Positions 43,531-52,338 of a stretch of 53,064 bases of DNA are shown one piece after another. Source of the DNA: Microbacterium azadirachtae. GTDB lineage: Bacteria; Actinomycetota; Actinomycetes; Actinomycetales; Microbacteriaceae. A program made the position numbers and the translations under genes. The DNA lies in assembly GCF_000956505.1 (NCBI RefSeq), contig NZ_JYIX01000020.1, positions 1 to 53,064 on the forward strand, written 5' to 3'. The stretch's first letter is position 1; every line of letters starts with the position of its first letter. The notes under the pieces were generated by a model, which saw nothing but the letters and a program-made list of their open reading frames with translations, searched no databases and had not been told where the DNA came from.

Positions 43531-44826
43531 GTGGCAACGGTCAATCCTCCGCGCGGGATGCGCGACTTCCTCCCCGCCGACAAGACGCGTCGTGAGCGTG
43601 TGCTCTCCGTCATCCGCGAGCGCTACCGCGCGCACGGCTTCGACGAGATCGAGACGCCCGTGGTCGAGGAGTACGACCGCCTGCACGCGGGGATCGGCGG
43701 CGACAACGAGAAGCTGTCCTTCAACATCCTGCGCCGGGGGCTCGACGCGGACGGCATCCGCGCGGCCGCGGAGGATCCCGCCGCGCTCAGCGACCTGGGC
43801 CTGCGCTACGACCTGACCGTCCCGCTCGCGCGCTTCTACGCGACCAACCGCGGACAGCTGCCCGGGGTGTTCCGCTCGATCCAGATCGGGCCGGTCTGGC
43901 GCGCCGAGCGGCCGCAGAAGGGTCGCTACCGCCAGTTCGTGCAGTGCGACATCGACATCATCGGCGACGACTCGGCGCGCGCCGAGGCCGAGCTCATCGT
44001 CGCCTCGCTCGACACGATCGATGCGCTCGGGCTCACCGGCGGCATGGTGCGGGTGAACGACCGCCGTGCCCTGGACTGGATGCTCGACTCGTTCGGCTTC
44101 GCCGAGGACGAGCGTCCTGGGGTGCTCATCACGATCGACAAGCTCGACAAGATCGGTGCGGACGGCATCGTCGCCGAGCTGCGCGAGCGCGGGGCCTCGG
44201 CCTCCGCGGTCGACGCGTTCGCGGCCTTCCTGCGCCGTCCGCAGACCCTCGAGTACAACCCCTACGGCGAGCGGCAGATCCGCAAAGCGCTTCCGGAGAA
44301 CGCTCCGGAAGACCTCGTCGCGCACCTGGTCGGCCTCGGCGAGGCCGTCGCGGCCGCCCGTCCCGCCGCCGAGGGCATCGATCCGATCCCGCTGCAGTTC
44401 GACCCGTTCCTCGTGCGCGGCATGGGCTACTACACGGGCACGATCATGGAGCTCGCGCACCCCTCGGTGTCGTACTCGCTGGGCGGCGGCGGACGCTACG
44501 ACGGCATGATCGGGCGCTTCCTCGGGCAGCAGGTGCCGGCGGTCGGCTTCTCGATCGGCTTCGAGCGGATCGTGGATCTGCTCGAGTCGGCCGATGACGC
44601 GGCGGGCCAGTCCGTGGTGCTCGTGCACGACGGCGACGTGCCCGTCTCGGAGCTCGTCGCGCACAAGGCGGCGCTCATCGCCGGCGGCGCCAGGGTTCGC
44701 TTGGAGCGGCGCACCAAGAACCTCAAGGCGCTGCTCGAGCGCGCCGCGGCCGATGGCTACACGGCGTTCGCGGGCGTGCGCGCGGGCGACGCCTCCGACG
44801 CGCTCGAGGTCAAGCCCCTCTCCTGA
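43531..44826 (+). CDS. hisS: Histidine--tRNA ligase
   Basis: A 431-residue class II aminoacyl-tRNA synthetase. Motif 2 (FRSIQIGPVWRAERPQKGRYRQF), the histidine-site segment LVRGMGYYTGTIMEL and motif 3 (GFSIGFERI) are complete, with an anticodon-binding domain in the last 100 residues. The N-terminal PPRGMRDFLP is typical. The GTG start at 43531 has AAGAAT ending 6 bases upstream, which suggests a leaderless mRNA. There is no sign of regulation by a T-box. Confidence 0.96.
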   Translation: MATVNPPRGMRDFLPADKTRRERVLSVIRERYRAHGFDEIETPVVEEYDRLHAGIGGDNEKLSFNILRRGLDADGIRAAAEDPAALSDLGLRYDLTVPLARFYATNRGQLPGVFRSIQIGPVWRAERPQKGRYRQFVQCDIDIIGDDSARAEAELIVASLDTIDALGLTGGMVRVNDRRALDWMLDSFGFAEDERPGVLITIDKLDKIGADGIVAELRERGASASAVDAFAAFLRRPQTLEYNPYGERQIRKALPENAPEDLVAHLVGLGEAVAAARPAAEGIDPIPLQFDPFLVRGMGYYTGTIMELAHPSVSYSLGGGGRYDGMIGRFLGQQVPAVGFSIGFERIVDLLESADDAAGQSVVLVHDGDVPVSELVAHKAALIAGGARVRLERRTKNLKALLERAAADGYTAFAGVRAGDASDALEVKPLS

Positions 44827-44894
44827 GAGCGGCGAGCCCTCCCGGGCGCGCCGGATCGTCCACGGCCGGTCACGCGCTGTTCATGTCGATGCGG

Positions 44895-44900
44895 TCTGAT
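44895..44900 (+). promoter_or_regulatory. -10 candidate for the GDSL esterase gene (leaderless layout)
   Basis: TCTGAT ends 6 bases before the ATG at 44907, matching consensus at four of six positions. This spacing supports the chosen start over the ATGs at 44883 and 44889. Confidence 0.4.
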
Positions 44901-44906
44901 CGGCGT

Positions 44907-45761
44907 ATGGACGCTGCTGATCGCCGTCGGGCCGGAACCCGAGGCGTCCCGGTGGGGCTTCTCGGAGCCGCCGGGCTCGCGATCGCCGGATCCGCCGTCG
45001 CCGTGCCACTGGCGCTGCGGCGCCAGGCGCGCATCGCCCGGCGCCGCATCGGCAAGCCGCTGGGGGAGGATGCGATCGACGCCGACCGCGTGTGGCGGCG
45101 GCGCCTGTCGGGCGAGCCGATCGAACTGCTCCTGCTCGGAGACTCGCTCGCGGCCGGTCTCGGCGCGGAGCGGCGCAAGGACACGCTGGGCGGACGACTC
45201 GCGAAGGGCGTCGCCCGGCGCACGCGGCGACCGGTGCGACTGCGGACGGTCGCGATCGTCGGATCCGAGTCGCCGGATCTGGACGCCCAGCTCGCGTCGC
45301 TCGAGACGGACTACCTGCCGCACGTCGCGGTGATCGTCGTCGGCGGCAACGACGTGACCCACCGGATCCCCGTCTCGTTGTCGGTGCAGCACCTCGAGGA
45401 CGCGATCGGCTGGCTGCACGCGCTCGGCGCCGGCGTCGTGGTCGGCACCTGCCCCGACCTCGGGGCGCTGCGAGCCGTTCCGCAACCGCTGCGGTCGATC
45501 GCCTCGCGGATGTCGCGGCGGCTGGCAGCGGCGCAGGCACAGGCCGCGATCGAGCACGGAGCCACCGCGGTCGACCTGCGCCGCGCGGTGGGGCCGATGT
45601 TCTTCGACGAGCCGGAGGAGATGTTCAGCCTCGACCGGTTCCACCCGAGCGCCCTCGGCTACCGGCGCACCGCGGAGGCGCTGCTGCCCGCGGTGACGGC
45701 GGCGGCCGAGGAGTCCTCGGTGAGTGCGGCCGGAGGAGCGCTCAGCTCTCTGATGCGGTGA
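44907..45761 (+). CDS. GDSL/SGNH-family esterase, membrane-anchored
   Basis: A 284-residue hydrolase. A hydrophobic helix (about 15-38) anchors the N-terminus. SGNH blocks are visible: GDSLAAG with Ser80, GGND (about 146) and DRFHPSALGY with the Asp/His pair near 245. It probably hydrolyses an ester in the membrane or cell envelope; the substrate is unknown. The start at 44907 is preceded by a -10-like hexamer at leaderless spacing. Its 3' end overlaps the convergent VOC gene by 20 bases. Confidence 0.85.
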   Translation: MDAADRRRAGTRGVPVGLLGAAGLAIAGSAVAVPLALRRQARIARRRIGKPLGEDAIDADRVWRRRLSGEPIELLLLGDSLAAGLGAERRKDTLGGRLAKGVARRTRRPVRLRTVAIVGSESPDLDAQLASLETDYLPHVAVIVVGGNDVTHRIPVSLSVQHLEDAIGWLHALGAGVVVGTCPDLGALRAVPQPLRSIASRMSRRLAAAQAQAAIEHGATAVDLRRAVGPMFFDEPEEMFSLDRFHPSALGYRRTAEALLPAVTAAAEESSVSAAGGALSSLMR

Positions 45762-46266
45762 ACGACGCGGCCCATTCGGCGATGCGGGCGGTGCTCTCCG
45801 ACTCCGAGAGGTCCTCGACCCGCGTCATGATCGACCAGCGCACGCCGAACGGATCCCGGATGCTCGCATAGCGGTCGCCCGAGACGAAGGTCGACGGCGC
45901 TTCGCGGATCGTGGCGCCCGCGGCGACGGCGCGCTCGACGACCGTGTCGACGTCGGGCACGTAGAGGCCCATCGAATAGCAGTCGGCGTCGCCGCCGGGC
46001 GCGGCGATCAGCCCGTACTCGGGGTTCGGGTCGCCCAGCTGCAGCACGCCGAGACCGAAGTCGAGGTCGGCGTGCGCGACCACGCCGCCGAACTCGGTGA
46101 TCTCCACGACGCGGGCGCCGAAGATCTCGCGGTAGAACTCGATCGCGGACCGGGAGTCCGCAACGGCCAGGAACGGGGTGAGGGACGTCGCCGAGTTCGG
46201 GCGGCCGTTCGTCGTGTACGCGCCGGTGACGCCGGTGGTTGCTGTGGTGGAGGTGTCTTCGCTCAT
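45742..46266 (-). CDS. VOC-superfamily (glyoxalase/bleomycin resistance fold) protein
   Basis: A 174-residue protein of the PhnB-like VOC type, with SLTPFLAVADSRSAIEFYREIFGA at 28-51 and a C-terminal RDPFGVRWSIMTRVED. The first 25 residues are Thr/Ser-rich and probably disordered. VOC proteins bind a metal and act on or bind small molecules; the function here is unknown. TAGCCT on the minus strand (46274-46279) ends 7 bases before the ATG, again leaderless. It overlaps the GDSL gene by 20 bases at the 3' end. Confidence 0.87.
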   Translation of the reverse strand: MSEDTSTTATTGVTGAYTTNGRPNSATSLTPFLAVADSRSAIEFYREIFGARVVEITEFGGVVAHADLDFGLGVLQLGDPNPEYGLIAAPGGDADCYSMGLYVPDVDTVVERAVAAGATIREAPSTFVSGDRYASIRDPFGVRWSIMTRVEDLSESESTARIAEWAASFTASES

Positions 46267-46369
46267 GACCCCGAGGCTAGGCGCCGAGAGGGAGGCGGTT
46301 CTTGGAGATTCGCGCCAGGTTGAGACGAGGACGGCCGCCCGGCGCCGGGCCGATGTCGGCGGAGGCTTC

Positions 46370-46375
46370 TAGGCT
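46370..46375 (+). promoter_or_regulatory. -10 box of the AraC-family gene (leaderless layout)
   Basis: TAGGCT ends 6 bases before the ATG at 46382. CGAGGA lies between, so a weak ribosome-binding site cannot be fully excluded. Confidence 0.5.
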
Positions 46376-46381
46376 CGAGGA

Positions 46382-47170
46382 ATGGTCGATCCGACGCGCG
46401 GTGTGCTGTATCCGGCGCGCCTGCCGCAGTTCCACCGGCTCCCGCCGCCCGTCGATGCCGCCGAGCTCGTGGAGTGGTGCTGGATCCCGGAGTGGGACAT
46501 CGAACCGGGCCGCTCGTCGCGGCAGGACCTGGTGTCGTTCCCCGCGCTGAACCTCGTCGTCGAGGAAGGGGGCGCCGTGCTGTCGGGCGCGACGACGCGC
46601 GTCAGCGCGCGGGAGCTGACGGGCAGGGGGTGGGCCGTCGGCGCACTGCTGCGACCGGCCGCCGTGGCCGCGCTGACCGAGGCGCCGTCCGCCCTGCTCG
46701 ACCGCGTGGAGGCGTACCCTGCAGCAGGACTGCCCGAGGCGGTCGCGCACGCCATGTCCTCGGGCGACGGGCATCGGGAACGGGCCGTCGCGGCGCTGTG
46801 CGACTGGTTGCGCGAGCGCGTCGGCGAGGTCACGGCCCCGGCGCGGCACGCGAACGCGATGGCGGAGCTGCTCATGTCGGATCCCGACGTCCGCACGCCC
46901 GAGCAGGCGGCGGCGCGGCTGGCCGTCTCGGTGCGCACTCTGCAGCGCATGGCGCACCGCCACGTGGGACTCTCTCCCGCCGCCATGATCCGCCGGCGGC
47001 GCCTGCAGGAGGCGGCGGAGCGGATCCGCTCCGATCCCGGCACGGATCTGGCGACCGTCGCCGCCGATCTCGGCTATGCGGATCAGTCGCACCTCGCGAA
47101 CGATTTCCGCGCGGTGCTCGGCTTCACGGCGTCGGCGTATCGTGCCCACGCCGGTCCCGGCGGAGCCTGA
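46382..47170 (+). CDS. AraC-family transcriptional regulator
   Basis: A 262-residue regulator. Residues 1-145 are a DUF6597-like beta-barrel sensor region (VEWCWIPEWDI near 30). Residues 160-255 are the two-helix-turn-helix AraC domain with QAAARLAVSVRTLQRMAHRHVGLSP and DLATVAADLGYADQSHLANDFR. It is divergent from the VOC gene, a plausible target. Its 3' end overlaps the convergent APC transporter gene by 47 bases, so transcription of one could interfere with the other. Effector unknown. Confidence 0.9.
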   Translation: MVDPTRGVLYPARLPQFHRLPPPVDAAELVEWCWIPEWDIEPGRSSRQDLVSFPALNLVVEEGGAVLSGATTRVSARELTGRGWAVGALLRPAAVAALTEAPSALLDRVEAYPAAGLPEAVAHAMSSGDGHRERAVAALCDWLRERVGEVTAPARHANAMAELLMSDPDVRTPEQAAARLAVSVRTLQRMAHRHVGLSPAAMIRRRRLQEAAERIRSDPGTDLATVAADLGYADQSHLANDFRAVLGFTASAYRAHAGPGGA

Positions 47171-48374
47171 TCGCGCGGAGGCCGACGCCGACGAGCACCA
47201 CGGCCGCTCCGATCAGCACCGAGGGCAGCGGCAGCGTTGCGGCCAGGACGACGCAGCCGAGGGCGCCGAGCACCTGCAGCGGTCTCGGATACCGGCGGGC
47301 GGCACCGCCCTGCCGGAGCGCGGAGGCGTTCGCCACGAAGTAGTACAGCAGGACGCCGAACGAGGAGAACCCGATCGCGCCCCGCAGGTCTGCGACGAGC
47401 ACGACGGCCACGACGACGGCGCCCGCGGCCAGCTGCGCGCGCCGAGGCACCCGGTGCCGCGGATCCACGACGGCGAGGATCTCCGGGAGGTCGCGTTCCC
47501 GAGCCATCGCGAGGGAGGTGCGCCCGATCCCGGACAGCAGGGCGAGCAGCGCCCCGGTCGCGGCCGTCGCCGCGGCGACCCGCACCGCAGGCCCGGCGGC
47601 CGTCCAGCCGGCGGCCGAGACGACATCGGCGAGGGGAGCGGACGAGCCTTCCGCCGCGCCGCCGAGCGTCAGCACGACGGCGCCGCCGACGAGCAGGTAG
47701 ACCACGAGCGCGGCGCCGAGCGCGATGCCGATCGCCCGCGGGATGATGCGCGACGGATCCCGCACCTCCTCGCCCATGGTCGCGATCCGCGCATAGCCCG
47801 CGAAGGCGAAGAACAGCAGTCCTGCGGCCTGGAGCACCCCGTACAGGGATCCGGACGGGATCGGTGCGGGCGCGGCCTGCGGCAGGGCGGCACCTGCCGC
47901 CGCGAGCACCACGACCAGCCCCAGCAGCGTCACGCCGACGAGCACCTGGGTGACGCGCGCGGTACGGGTCACCCCGGCGCAGGTGACGGCGGTGAGGGCG
48001 GCGACCGCGGCGATCGCGAGGGGCTTCTGCCATCCCGCCGGGGCGACGTACGCCGCGACGGTCATCGCCATGGCGGCGCAGCTCGCGAGCTTGCCGATCA
48101 CGAAGCTCCAGCCGGCGGTGAAGCCCCACCAGGGCCCGAGCTCGGCGCGTCCGTACGCATATGTGCCACCGGAGACCGGATGCGCGGCCGCGAGCTGCGC
48201 GGACGAGGTGGCGTTGCAGAACGCCACGAAGCCCGCCAGTACCAGCGCGATCAGGAGACCGGATCCGGCGGCGCCCACGGCGGGGCCCCAGACGGTGAAG
48301 ACCCCCGCGCCGATCATGGACCCGAGGCCGATCGCAACGGCGTCGCCGAGCGTCAGGCGGCGCGCAAGAGGCAT
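47124..48374 (-). CDS. APC-family amino acid/polyamine permease
   Basis: A 416-residue membrane protein with about 12 hydrophobic segments. The N-terminal helix has IGLGSMIGAGVFT, the APC substrate-site motif, and PVSGGTYAYGRAELGPWWGF follows. The end is basic (RLRRDRRGHDT). The substrate is not predictable; a role in amino acid or amine uptake is likely. An ATG start at 48374 is preceded by GGAGG. Its final 47 bases overlap the AraC-family gene on the other strand. Confidence 0.9.
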   Translation of the reverse strand: MPLARRLTLGDAVAIGLGSMIGAGVFTVWGPAVGAAGSGLLIALVLAGFVAFCNATSSAQLAAAHPVSGGTYAYGRAELGPWWGFTAGWSFVIGKLASCAAMAMTVAAYVAPAGWQKPLAIAAVAALTAVTCAGVTRTARVTQVLVGVTLLGLVVVLAAAGAALPQAAPAPIPSGSLYGVLQAAGLLFFAFAGYARIATMGEEVRDPSRIIPRAIGIALGAALVVYLLVGGAVVLTLGGAAEGSSAPLADVVSAAGWTAAGPAVRVAAATAATGALLALLSGIGRTSLAMARERDLPEILAVVDPRHRVPRRAQLAAGAVVVAVVLVADLRGAIGFSSFGVLLYYFVANASALRQGGAARRYPRPLQVLGALGCVVLAATLPLPSVLIGAAVVLVGVGLRAIRLRRDRRGHDTPTP

Positions 48375-48446
48375 GCCTCCATCATCCCTGACCGCAGGGC
48401 CTCGCGCGTCCCGCGGCCGCGGCGAATCGCGAGCCGCCGCGCGGCG

Positions 48447-48917
48447 TCAGGCCTTCGCCGTCGTGACGCGCTTCTTCTCCCGTACGTACACCTCGCGGCG
48501 CACGCGCGCGACGACCTCGCCGGCACCGTCGGTGATCTCCGTCTCGAACCATTCGAGCACCTTCGCGCCGCCGACGGCGCGCTCCCGGATGTCGGCGACC
48601 CGCTCCGCCGGCACGTGGAAGCGCGCGGTGAGCACCCCGCGGCCCGGCTTGAGGAACTCGATCTCGCCGCGGGTGTCCCACACCACGTAGTCGCGCCCCA
48701 GTTGATGCATGACCAGCATGAAGAAGTACGGATCCGTCATCGCCTGCATGGATCCGCCGAACGCCGTCTTCACGTAGTTGCGCGTGAAGACGTTCACGTG
48801 CAGCTCGACCGCGGCCTGCGTCCAGTCGGCGCTGAACCCGCGCACTCTGATGCCGCTGAACAGGTTCGGGATCCACAGGCTCATGCCGACGGCCAGCCGG
48901 CGGGGAGTGATGCGCAT
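48447..48917 (-). CDS. DUF4442 (hotdog-fold thioesterase-like) protein
   Basis: A 156-residue protein with a single hotdog-like domain: VFTRNYVKTAFGGSMQAMTDPYFFMLVMHQLG near residues 42-75 matches the DUF4442 pattern. It probably acts on or binds acyl-thioesters, though no catalytic residue is certain. The start at 48917 has GGGGAGA about 10 bases upstream. A 72-base gap separates it from the APC gene on the same strand, so they may be co-transcribed. Confidence 0.78.
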   Translation of the reverse strand: MRITPRRLAVGMSLWIPNLFSGIRVRGFSADWTQAAVELHVNVFTRNYVKTAFGGSMQAMTDPYFFMLVMHQLGRDYVVWDTRGEIEFLKPGRGVLTARFHVPAERVADIRERAVGGAKVLEWFETEITDGAGEVVARVRREVYVREKKRVTTAKA

Positions 48918-48967
48918 GCGGCCAGTCTCCCCGGTGCGCGCCCTCCGAGATGAATCGACTGGATCCC

Positions 48968-48996
48968 TTCCACAATTGATCTAGTTGACCTAGAAT
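48968..48996 (+). promoter_or_regulatory. Promoter of the GntR-DUF1648-CPBP operon
   Basis: TTCCAC (48968-48973) and TAGAAT (48991-48996) are 17 bases apart in an AT-rich stretch. The predicted start, near 49003, precedes AGGAGG and the ATG at 49019. Confidence 0.55.
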
Positions 48997-49004
48997 AACT
49001 AGAT
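48979..49004. promoter_or_regulatory. GntR operator candidate (ATCTAGTT-N10-AACTAGAT)
   Basis: Two perfect 8-base arms (48979-48986 and 48997-49004) flank the -10 box TAGAAT. The arrangement fits autorepression by the GntR-family product encoded directly downstream. Confidence 0.7.
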
Positions 49005-49018
49005 AGGAGGTGAGCGGG

Positions 49019-49366
49019 ATGCTGATCCGTATCGACGCCGACAGCGCTCAGCCGCTGTTCGCGCAGATCGCGGCCTCGGTGCGCGCGGAGGTGCTCGCAG
49101 GGCGCCTGCGTCCCGGCGACCGGCTCCCCGCCGCCCGCGAGCTGTCCGACGCCATCGACGTGAACGTGCACACCGTGCTGCGCGCGTATCAGGAGCTGCG
49201 CGACGAGGGGCTCGTGGACCTGCGCCGTGGGCGCGGCGCCGTGCTCTCGGCCTCCGCCGCGCCGCTGGCCGACCTCGCAGAGGACATCGGAGCGCTCGTC
49301 CGTCGGGGCACCGCACTCGGTGTCAGCCCCGCAACGCTCGCCGCGTTGATCGCCGCCCAGGAATGA
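49019..49366 (+). CDS. GntR-family regulator, YtrA type
   Basis: A 115-residue repressor: an N-terminal winged helix-turn-helix (about 8-75, [35 protein letters not shown]) and a short C-terminal dimerisation helix of about 40 residues, the YtrA layout. YtrA-type regulators usually control membrane-protein or ABC transport operons and their own gene. AGGAGG lies 8 bases before the ATG, favouring 49019 over a GTG at 49010. The downstream DUF1648 gene follows at once, so it is probably the regulated target. Confidence 0.93.
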   Translation: MLIRIDADSAQPLFAQIAASVRAEVLAGRLRPGDRLPAARELSDAIDVNVHTVLRAYQELRDEGLVDLRRGRGAVLSASAAPLADLAEDIGALVRRGTALGVSPATLAALIAAQE

Positions 49367-49380
49367 GGAGGATCCCCATC

Positions 49381-50469
49381 ATGAACGCCCGTTCCACTCC
49401 CGCCGCCCACGACGTGACCGCGATCCCGGCCCGTGATCTCCGCCGGGCGCGGCTGATCGCTCTGACCCTCGGCGCCGTGGTGCCGCTGGTGCTCTCCGCT
49501 ATCGTGCTCGCACTGGTCCTCGCCTGGCTGCCTGAAGTGCCCTCGCCCGCCGCCACGCACTGGGGCCCCTCGGGCGTCGACGGCTTCGGACCGCCGGTCA
49601 CGTTCGTCTGGCTGTCGATCCTGCTCGGCTTCGTGCTGCCCGCGGTGCTCACGATCACGACGGTCGTCGGGGTGCGCGACCACTGGGGTGGCGGTGCGAG
49701 GCTCATCGTCGGCATGGCGCTGGGGATCTCCGGGCTCAGCGCCGTGATCAACCTGGGCGCCGTCGGCACGCAGCGCGGGATCGCCGACGCGAAGCAGGCG
49801 GAGGATCTCGGCGGTCTCATGCTGCTGGGGTTCGGCGCCTTCGTCGTGCTGATCGGGATCGGATGGCTGCTGCAGCCGCACATCCGTCCTGCTCCGGCCG
49901 CGCCGCTGCAGCCTGCCCATGTCGCCGCGATCACGAACGGCGAACGGGTGGTCTGGCTGGCGACGGCATCGCTGTCCCGTCGCGCCATGATCCTCATCTC
50001 CCTGCTCGTGGTGGTCGTGGTCGGCATCACCGCGTTCATGGCGATCCGGTTCACTGATCGGATGTGGGTGCCGGTGCTCACCCTTGTGCTCATCGGCGGC
50101 GCGTTCGCGTCCTCCGCATCGTTCCGGGTGCGTGTCGGTCCCGACGGACTCTCGGTGCGATCGCAGATCGGCTTCCCCCGCGTGCACGTGCCCCTCGACG
50201 AGGTCGTCTCGGTGCGCGCGGTGGAGTGCAACCCGTTCGGCGAGTTCGGCGGTTTCGGCTGGCGACTAGGCCTCGACGGCCGAACCGGAATCGTGCTCCG
50301 CCGCGGGCCCGCGATCGAGGTCGAGCGCCGCGACAAGCGTCCTCTGGTCGTCACGGTCGACGGCGCGGCGATCGGCGCCGGCGTGCTGCAGGCGTATCTC
50401 GACCGCGCCGGGGCGCCGGGGGTCGCAGGAACCGATGGCGGCACGCCCGACGACGGGAGCACACGATGA
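49381..50469 (+). CDS. DUF1648 membrane protein
   Basis: A 362-residue protein. The DUF1648 segment (LPEVPSPAATHWGPSGVDGFGPP) lies near residues 45-67 after helix 1. In total about six hydrophobic helices are visible, followed by a soluble C-terminal beta-rich domain from about residue 250. GAGGAGG lies 9 bases before the ATG; an overlapping start at 49363 is possible. YtrA-type regulators are often next to DUF1648 genes. Function unknown; a sensor or immunity role in the envelope is speculative. Confidence 0.8.
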   Translation: MNARSTPAAHDVTAIPARDLRRARLIALTLGAVVPLVLSAIVLALVLAWLPEVPSPAATHWGPSGVDGFGPPVTFVWLSILLGFVLPAVLTITTVVGVRDHWGGGARLIVGMALGISGLSAVINLGAVGTQRGIADAKQAEDLGGLMLLGFGAFVVLIGIGWLLQPHIRPAPAAPLQPAHVAAITNGERVVWLATASLSRRAMILISLLVVVVVGITAFMAIRFTDRMWVPVLTLVLIGGAFASSASFRVRVGPDGLSVRSQIGFPRVHVPLDEVVSVRAVECNPFGEFGGFGWRLGLDGRTGIVLRRGPAIEVERRDKRPLVVTVDGAAIGAGVLQAYLDRAGAPGVAGTDGGTPDDGSTR

Positions 50470-51536
50470 TGAGCGCGCAGGAGACGGCACGAGCGGACGG
50501 TGATCGGAGTATCGGTCTCGGCGCGATCGTCGCCTACGTCGTGCTGGCCTGCGGGCTGGCGTGGCTGGTGGCTCTGCCGCTGTGGCTCGGCGACGGGCTG
50601 CGGGAGCCGTATGCGCTGCCGCTCATGACGGTGATGATGTACATGCCGGCCGTGGCCGTCGTGCTCGTGCTGCTCGTGCTCCGGCCGATCCCGAAGGGGC
50701 AGCGGCTGCGGTTCCTGGGCCTGTGGCCCCTGCGCCCCGTGAAGCGCGTCCTGTGGCTGATCGTGATCGGGTTGCTGGTTCCTCCGCTGCTCGTGCTGGC
50801 CTCGACCGCGGTCGCGGCGCTGTGCGGCTGGCTCACGGTCGACCTCGCCGGATTCTCCGGGTTCACCGAACTGATCGCGGCGAAGGTCCCGGCAGGAACG
50901 CCGCTTCCGCCGACGGGCGTGCTGATCGCGGCGCAGGCGGCGAGCATCCCCGTCGCCGCCGCCACGGTCAACGCGATCGCGGCGTTCGGCGAGGAGCTCG
51001 GCTGGCGCGGCTTCCTCGTGCCGGCGCTGCGTCGCTACGGCACTTGGGCGTCCCTGCTGATCAGCGGGGTGGTCTGGGGCCTGTGGCACGCGCCGATCAT
51101 CCTTCTCGGCTACAACTTCGGGCGTACGGACGTCACCGGAGTGCTGCTCATGACCGGGGGATGCGTGGTGTGGGGCGTGCTGCTCGGCTGGCTCCGGCTG
51201 CGCTCGGGCTCGATGTGGCCCGCGGTCTTCGCGCACGGCGCGCTCAACGCCTCGGCGGGGATGTACGTGTGGTTCTTCGCCGCGGGCACCAGGGCGGATC
51301 CGGCCCTCATCCTGCCTCTGGGCGTGGCGGGCTGGATCGTCGGCGCGGTGCTGATCCTCGTCCTGATCGTCACCGGGCAGTTCCGGCGGCAGCCGGCGCT
51401 CGCCGCGGACCGGCCGCGGACGCTCCCTGCGCCTTTCCCCGAGCCGGCGCTCGAGAATCCGCAGGACCCGGGTTCGGGGGCTGGTTCGGCGGCTGGGCCG
51501 TCCGCGCCGCCCGGATCGGAGCCGGAGCGGTCTTGA
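50466..51536 (+). CDS. CPBP-family intramembrane metalloprotease
   Basis: A 356-residue membrane protein with about eight helices and the CPBP (Abi, type II CAAX protease) motifs: FGEELGWRGF near residue 173 with the Glu-Glu pair, GLWHAP near 203 and HGALNAS near 259. The ATG overlaps the DUF1648 stop (ATGA). The C-terminal 50 residues are Pro/Ala/Gly/Ser-rich and probably disordered. In other bacteria such proteases process membrane proteins or confer peptide self-immunity; the target here is unknown. Confidence 0.87.
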   Translation: MMSAQETARADGDRSIGLGAIVAYVVLACGLAWLVALPLWLGDGLREPYALPLMTVMMYMPAVAVVLVLLVLRPIPKGQRLRFLGLWPLRPVKRVLWLIVIGLLVPPLLVLASTAVAALCGWLTVDLAGFSGFTELIAAKVPAGTPLPPTGVLIAAQAASIPVAAATVNAIAAFGEELGWRGFLVPALRRYGTWASLLISGVVWGLWHAPIILLGYNFGRTDVTGVLLMTGGCVVWGVLLGWLRLRSGSMWPAVFAHGALNASAGMYVWFFAAGTRADPALILPLGVAGWIVGAVLILVLIVTGQFRRQPALAADRPRTLPAPFPEPALENPQDPGSGAGSAAGPSAPPGSEPERS

Positions 51537-51567
51537 TCGCTGCCGCGCGAGCGGCGAAGCTGGGCGC

Positions 51568-52236
51568 ATGGCCCAACCGAACCTGGCGAACTGGCGCGCC
51601 GCAGACGACTATCTGTCCGAGACCCTCGTCGGACACGACCCTGCGCTCGAGGCCGCTCTGGCCGCGCAGCAGGCGGCGGGGATGCCCGCGATCGAGGTCG
51701 CGCCGGTCAGCGGCAAGCTGCTGAACCTGCTGGCCCGGATCGCGGGGGCGCGCCGGGTGCTCGAGATCGGCACGCTCGGCGGCTATTCCACGATCTGGAT
51801 GGCGCGGGCGGTGGGCGACGGCGGCCGCGTCGTGACGATCGAGGCGGAACCGGACAATGCCGCGGTCGCCCGCGCGAGCATCGACGCCGCGGGCGTGGGG
51901 GAGCGGGTCGAGATCCGCCTGGGGCGCGCGGCGGAGGTGCTGCCGGCGCTCGAGGACGACGCGCCGTTCGATCTGATCTTCATCGACGCCGACAAGGAGT
52001 CGAACACGATCTACCTGGACTGGGCCGCGCGGCTCGGACGTCCCGGATCCGTGATCGTGCTGGACAACATCGGCCGCGACGGCGACATCGTCGATCCTGC
52101 CTCGGCCGACTCCATGGTGGTCGGCACGCGCGAGGCGCTGGAGATGCTCGGCCGCGATCCCCGCTTCGATGCGACCGCGCTGCAGACGGTCGGCGTGAAG
52201 GGCTGGGACGGCGTCGCGATCGCCGTGGTGGTGTGA
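51568..52236 (+). CDS. O-methyltransferase, class I SAM-dependent (COMT-like)
   Basis: A 222-residue methyltransferase. The SAM-binding motif is VLEIGTLGGYST (about 65-76), followed by DLIFIDADKE with the metal-binding aspartate and IVLDNIGRDG. The layout matches the metal-dependent caffeoyl-CoA/catechol O-methyltransferase family, found in many bacteria. It acts on an unknown hydroxyl compound. GAAGCT (51556-51561) ends 6 bases before the ATG; no ribosome-binding site is evident. Confidence 0.9.
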   Translation: MAQPNLANWRAADDYLSETLVGHDPALEAALAAQQAAGMPAIEVAPVSGKLLNLLARIAGARRVLEIGTLGGYSTIWMARAVGDGGRVVTIEAEPDNAAVARASIDAAGVGERVEIRLGRAAEVLPALEDDAPFDLIFIDADKESNTIYLDWAARLGRPGSVIVLDNIGRDGDIVDPASADSMVVGTREALEMLGRDPRFDATALQTVGVKGWDGVAIAVVV

Positions 52237-52332
52237 CGCGTCCCGCGTGAGCGGGATCGGCGGGTCCGCGCGGATCCGCATCCGGACACACCCGCGCCGG
52301 GCCGTGCGGATCCCGGCGGCACGGGTCACAAT

Positions 52333-52338
52333 GGACGC
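52333..52338 (+). promoter_or_regulatory. Spacer after the -10 of the PH-domain gene
   Basis: These six bases (GGACGC) separate a -10-like CACAAT (52327-52332) from the GTG at 52339, the same leaderless spacing seen elsewhere in the window. Confidence 0.4.

Noticed and set aside
47076..48953. A 625-residue plus-strand frame over the APC and DUF4442 genes
   Set aside because: The opposite-strand frames carry recognisable families; this one is Arg/His-rich without motifs.
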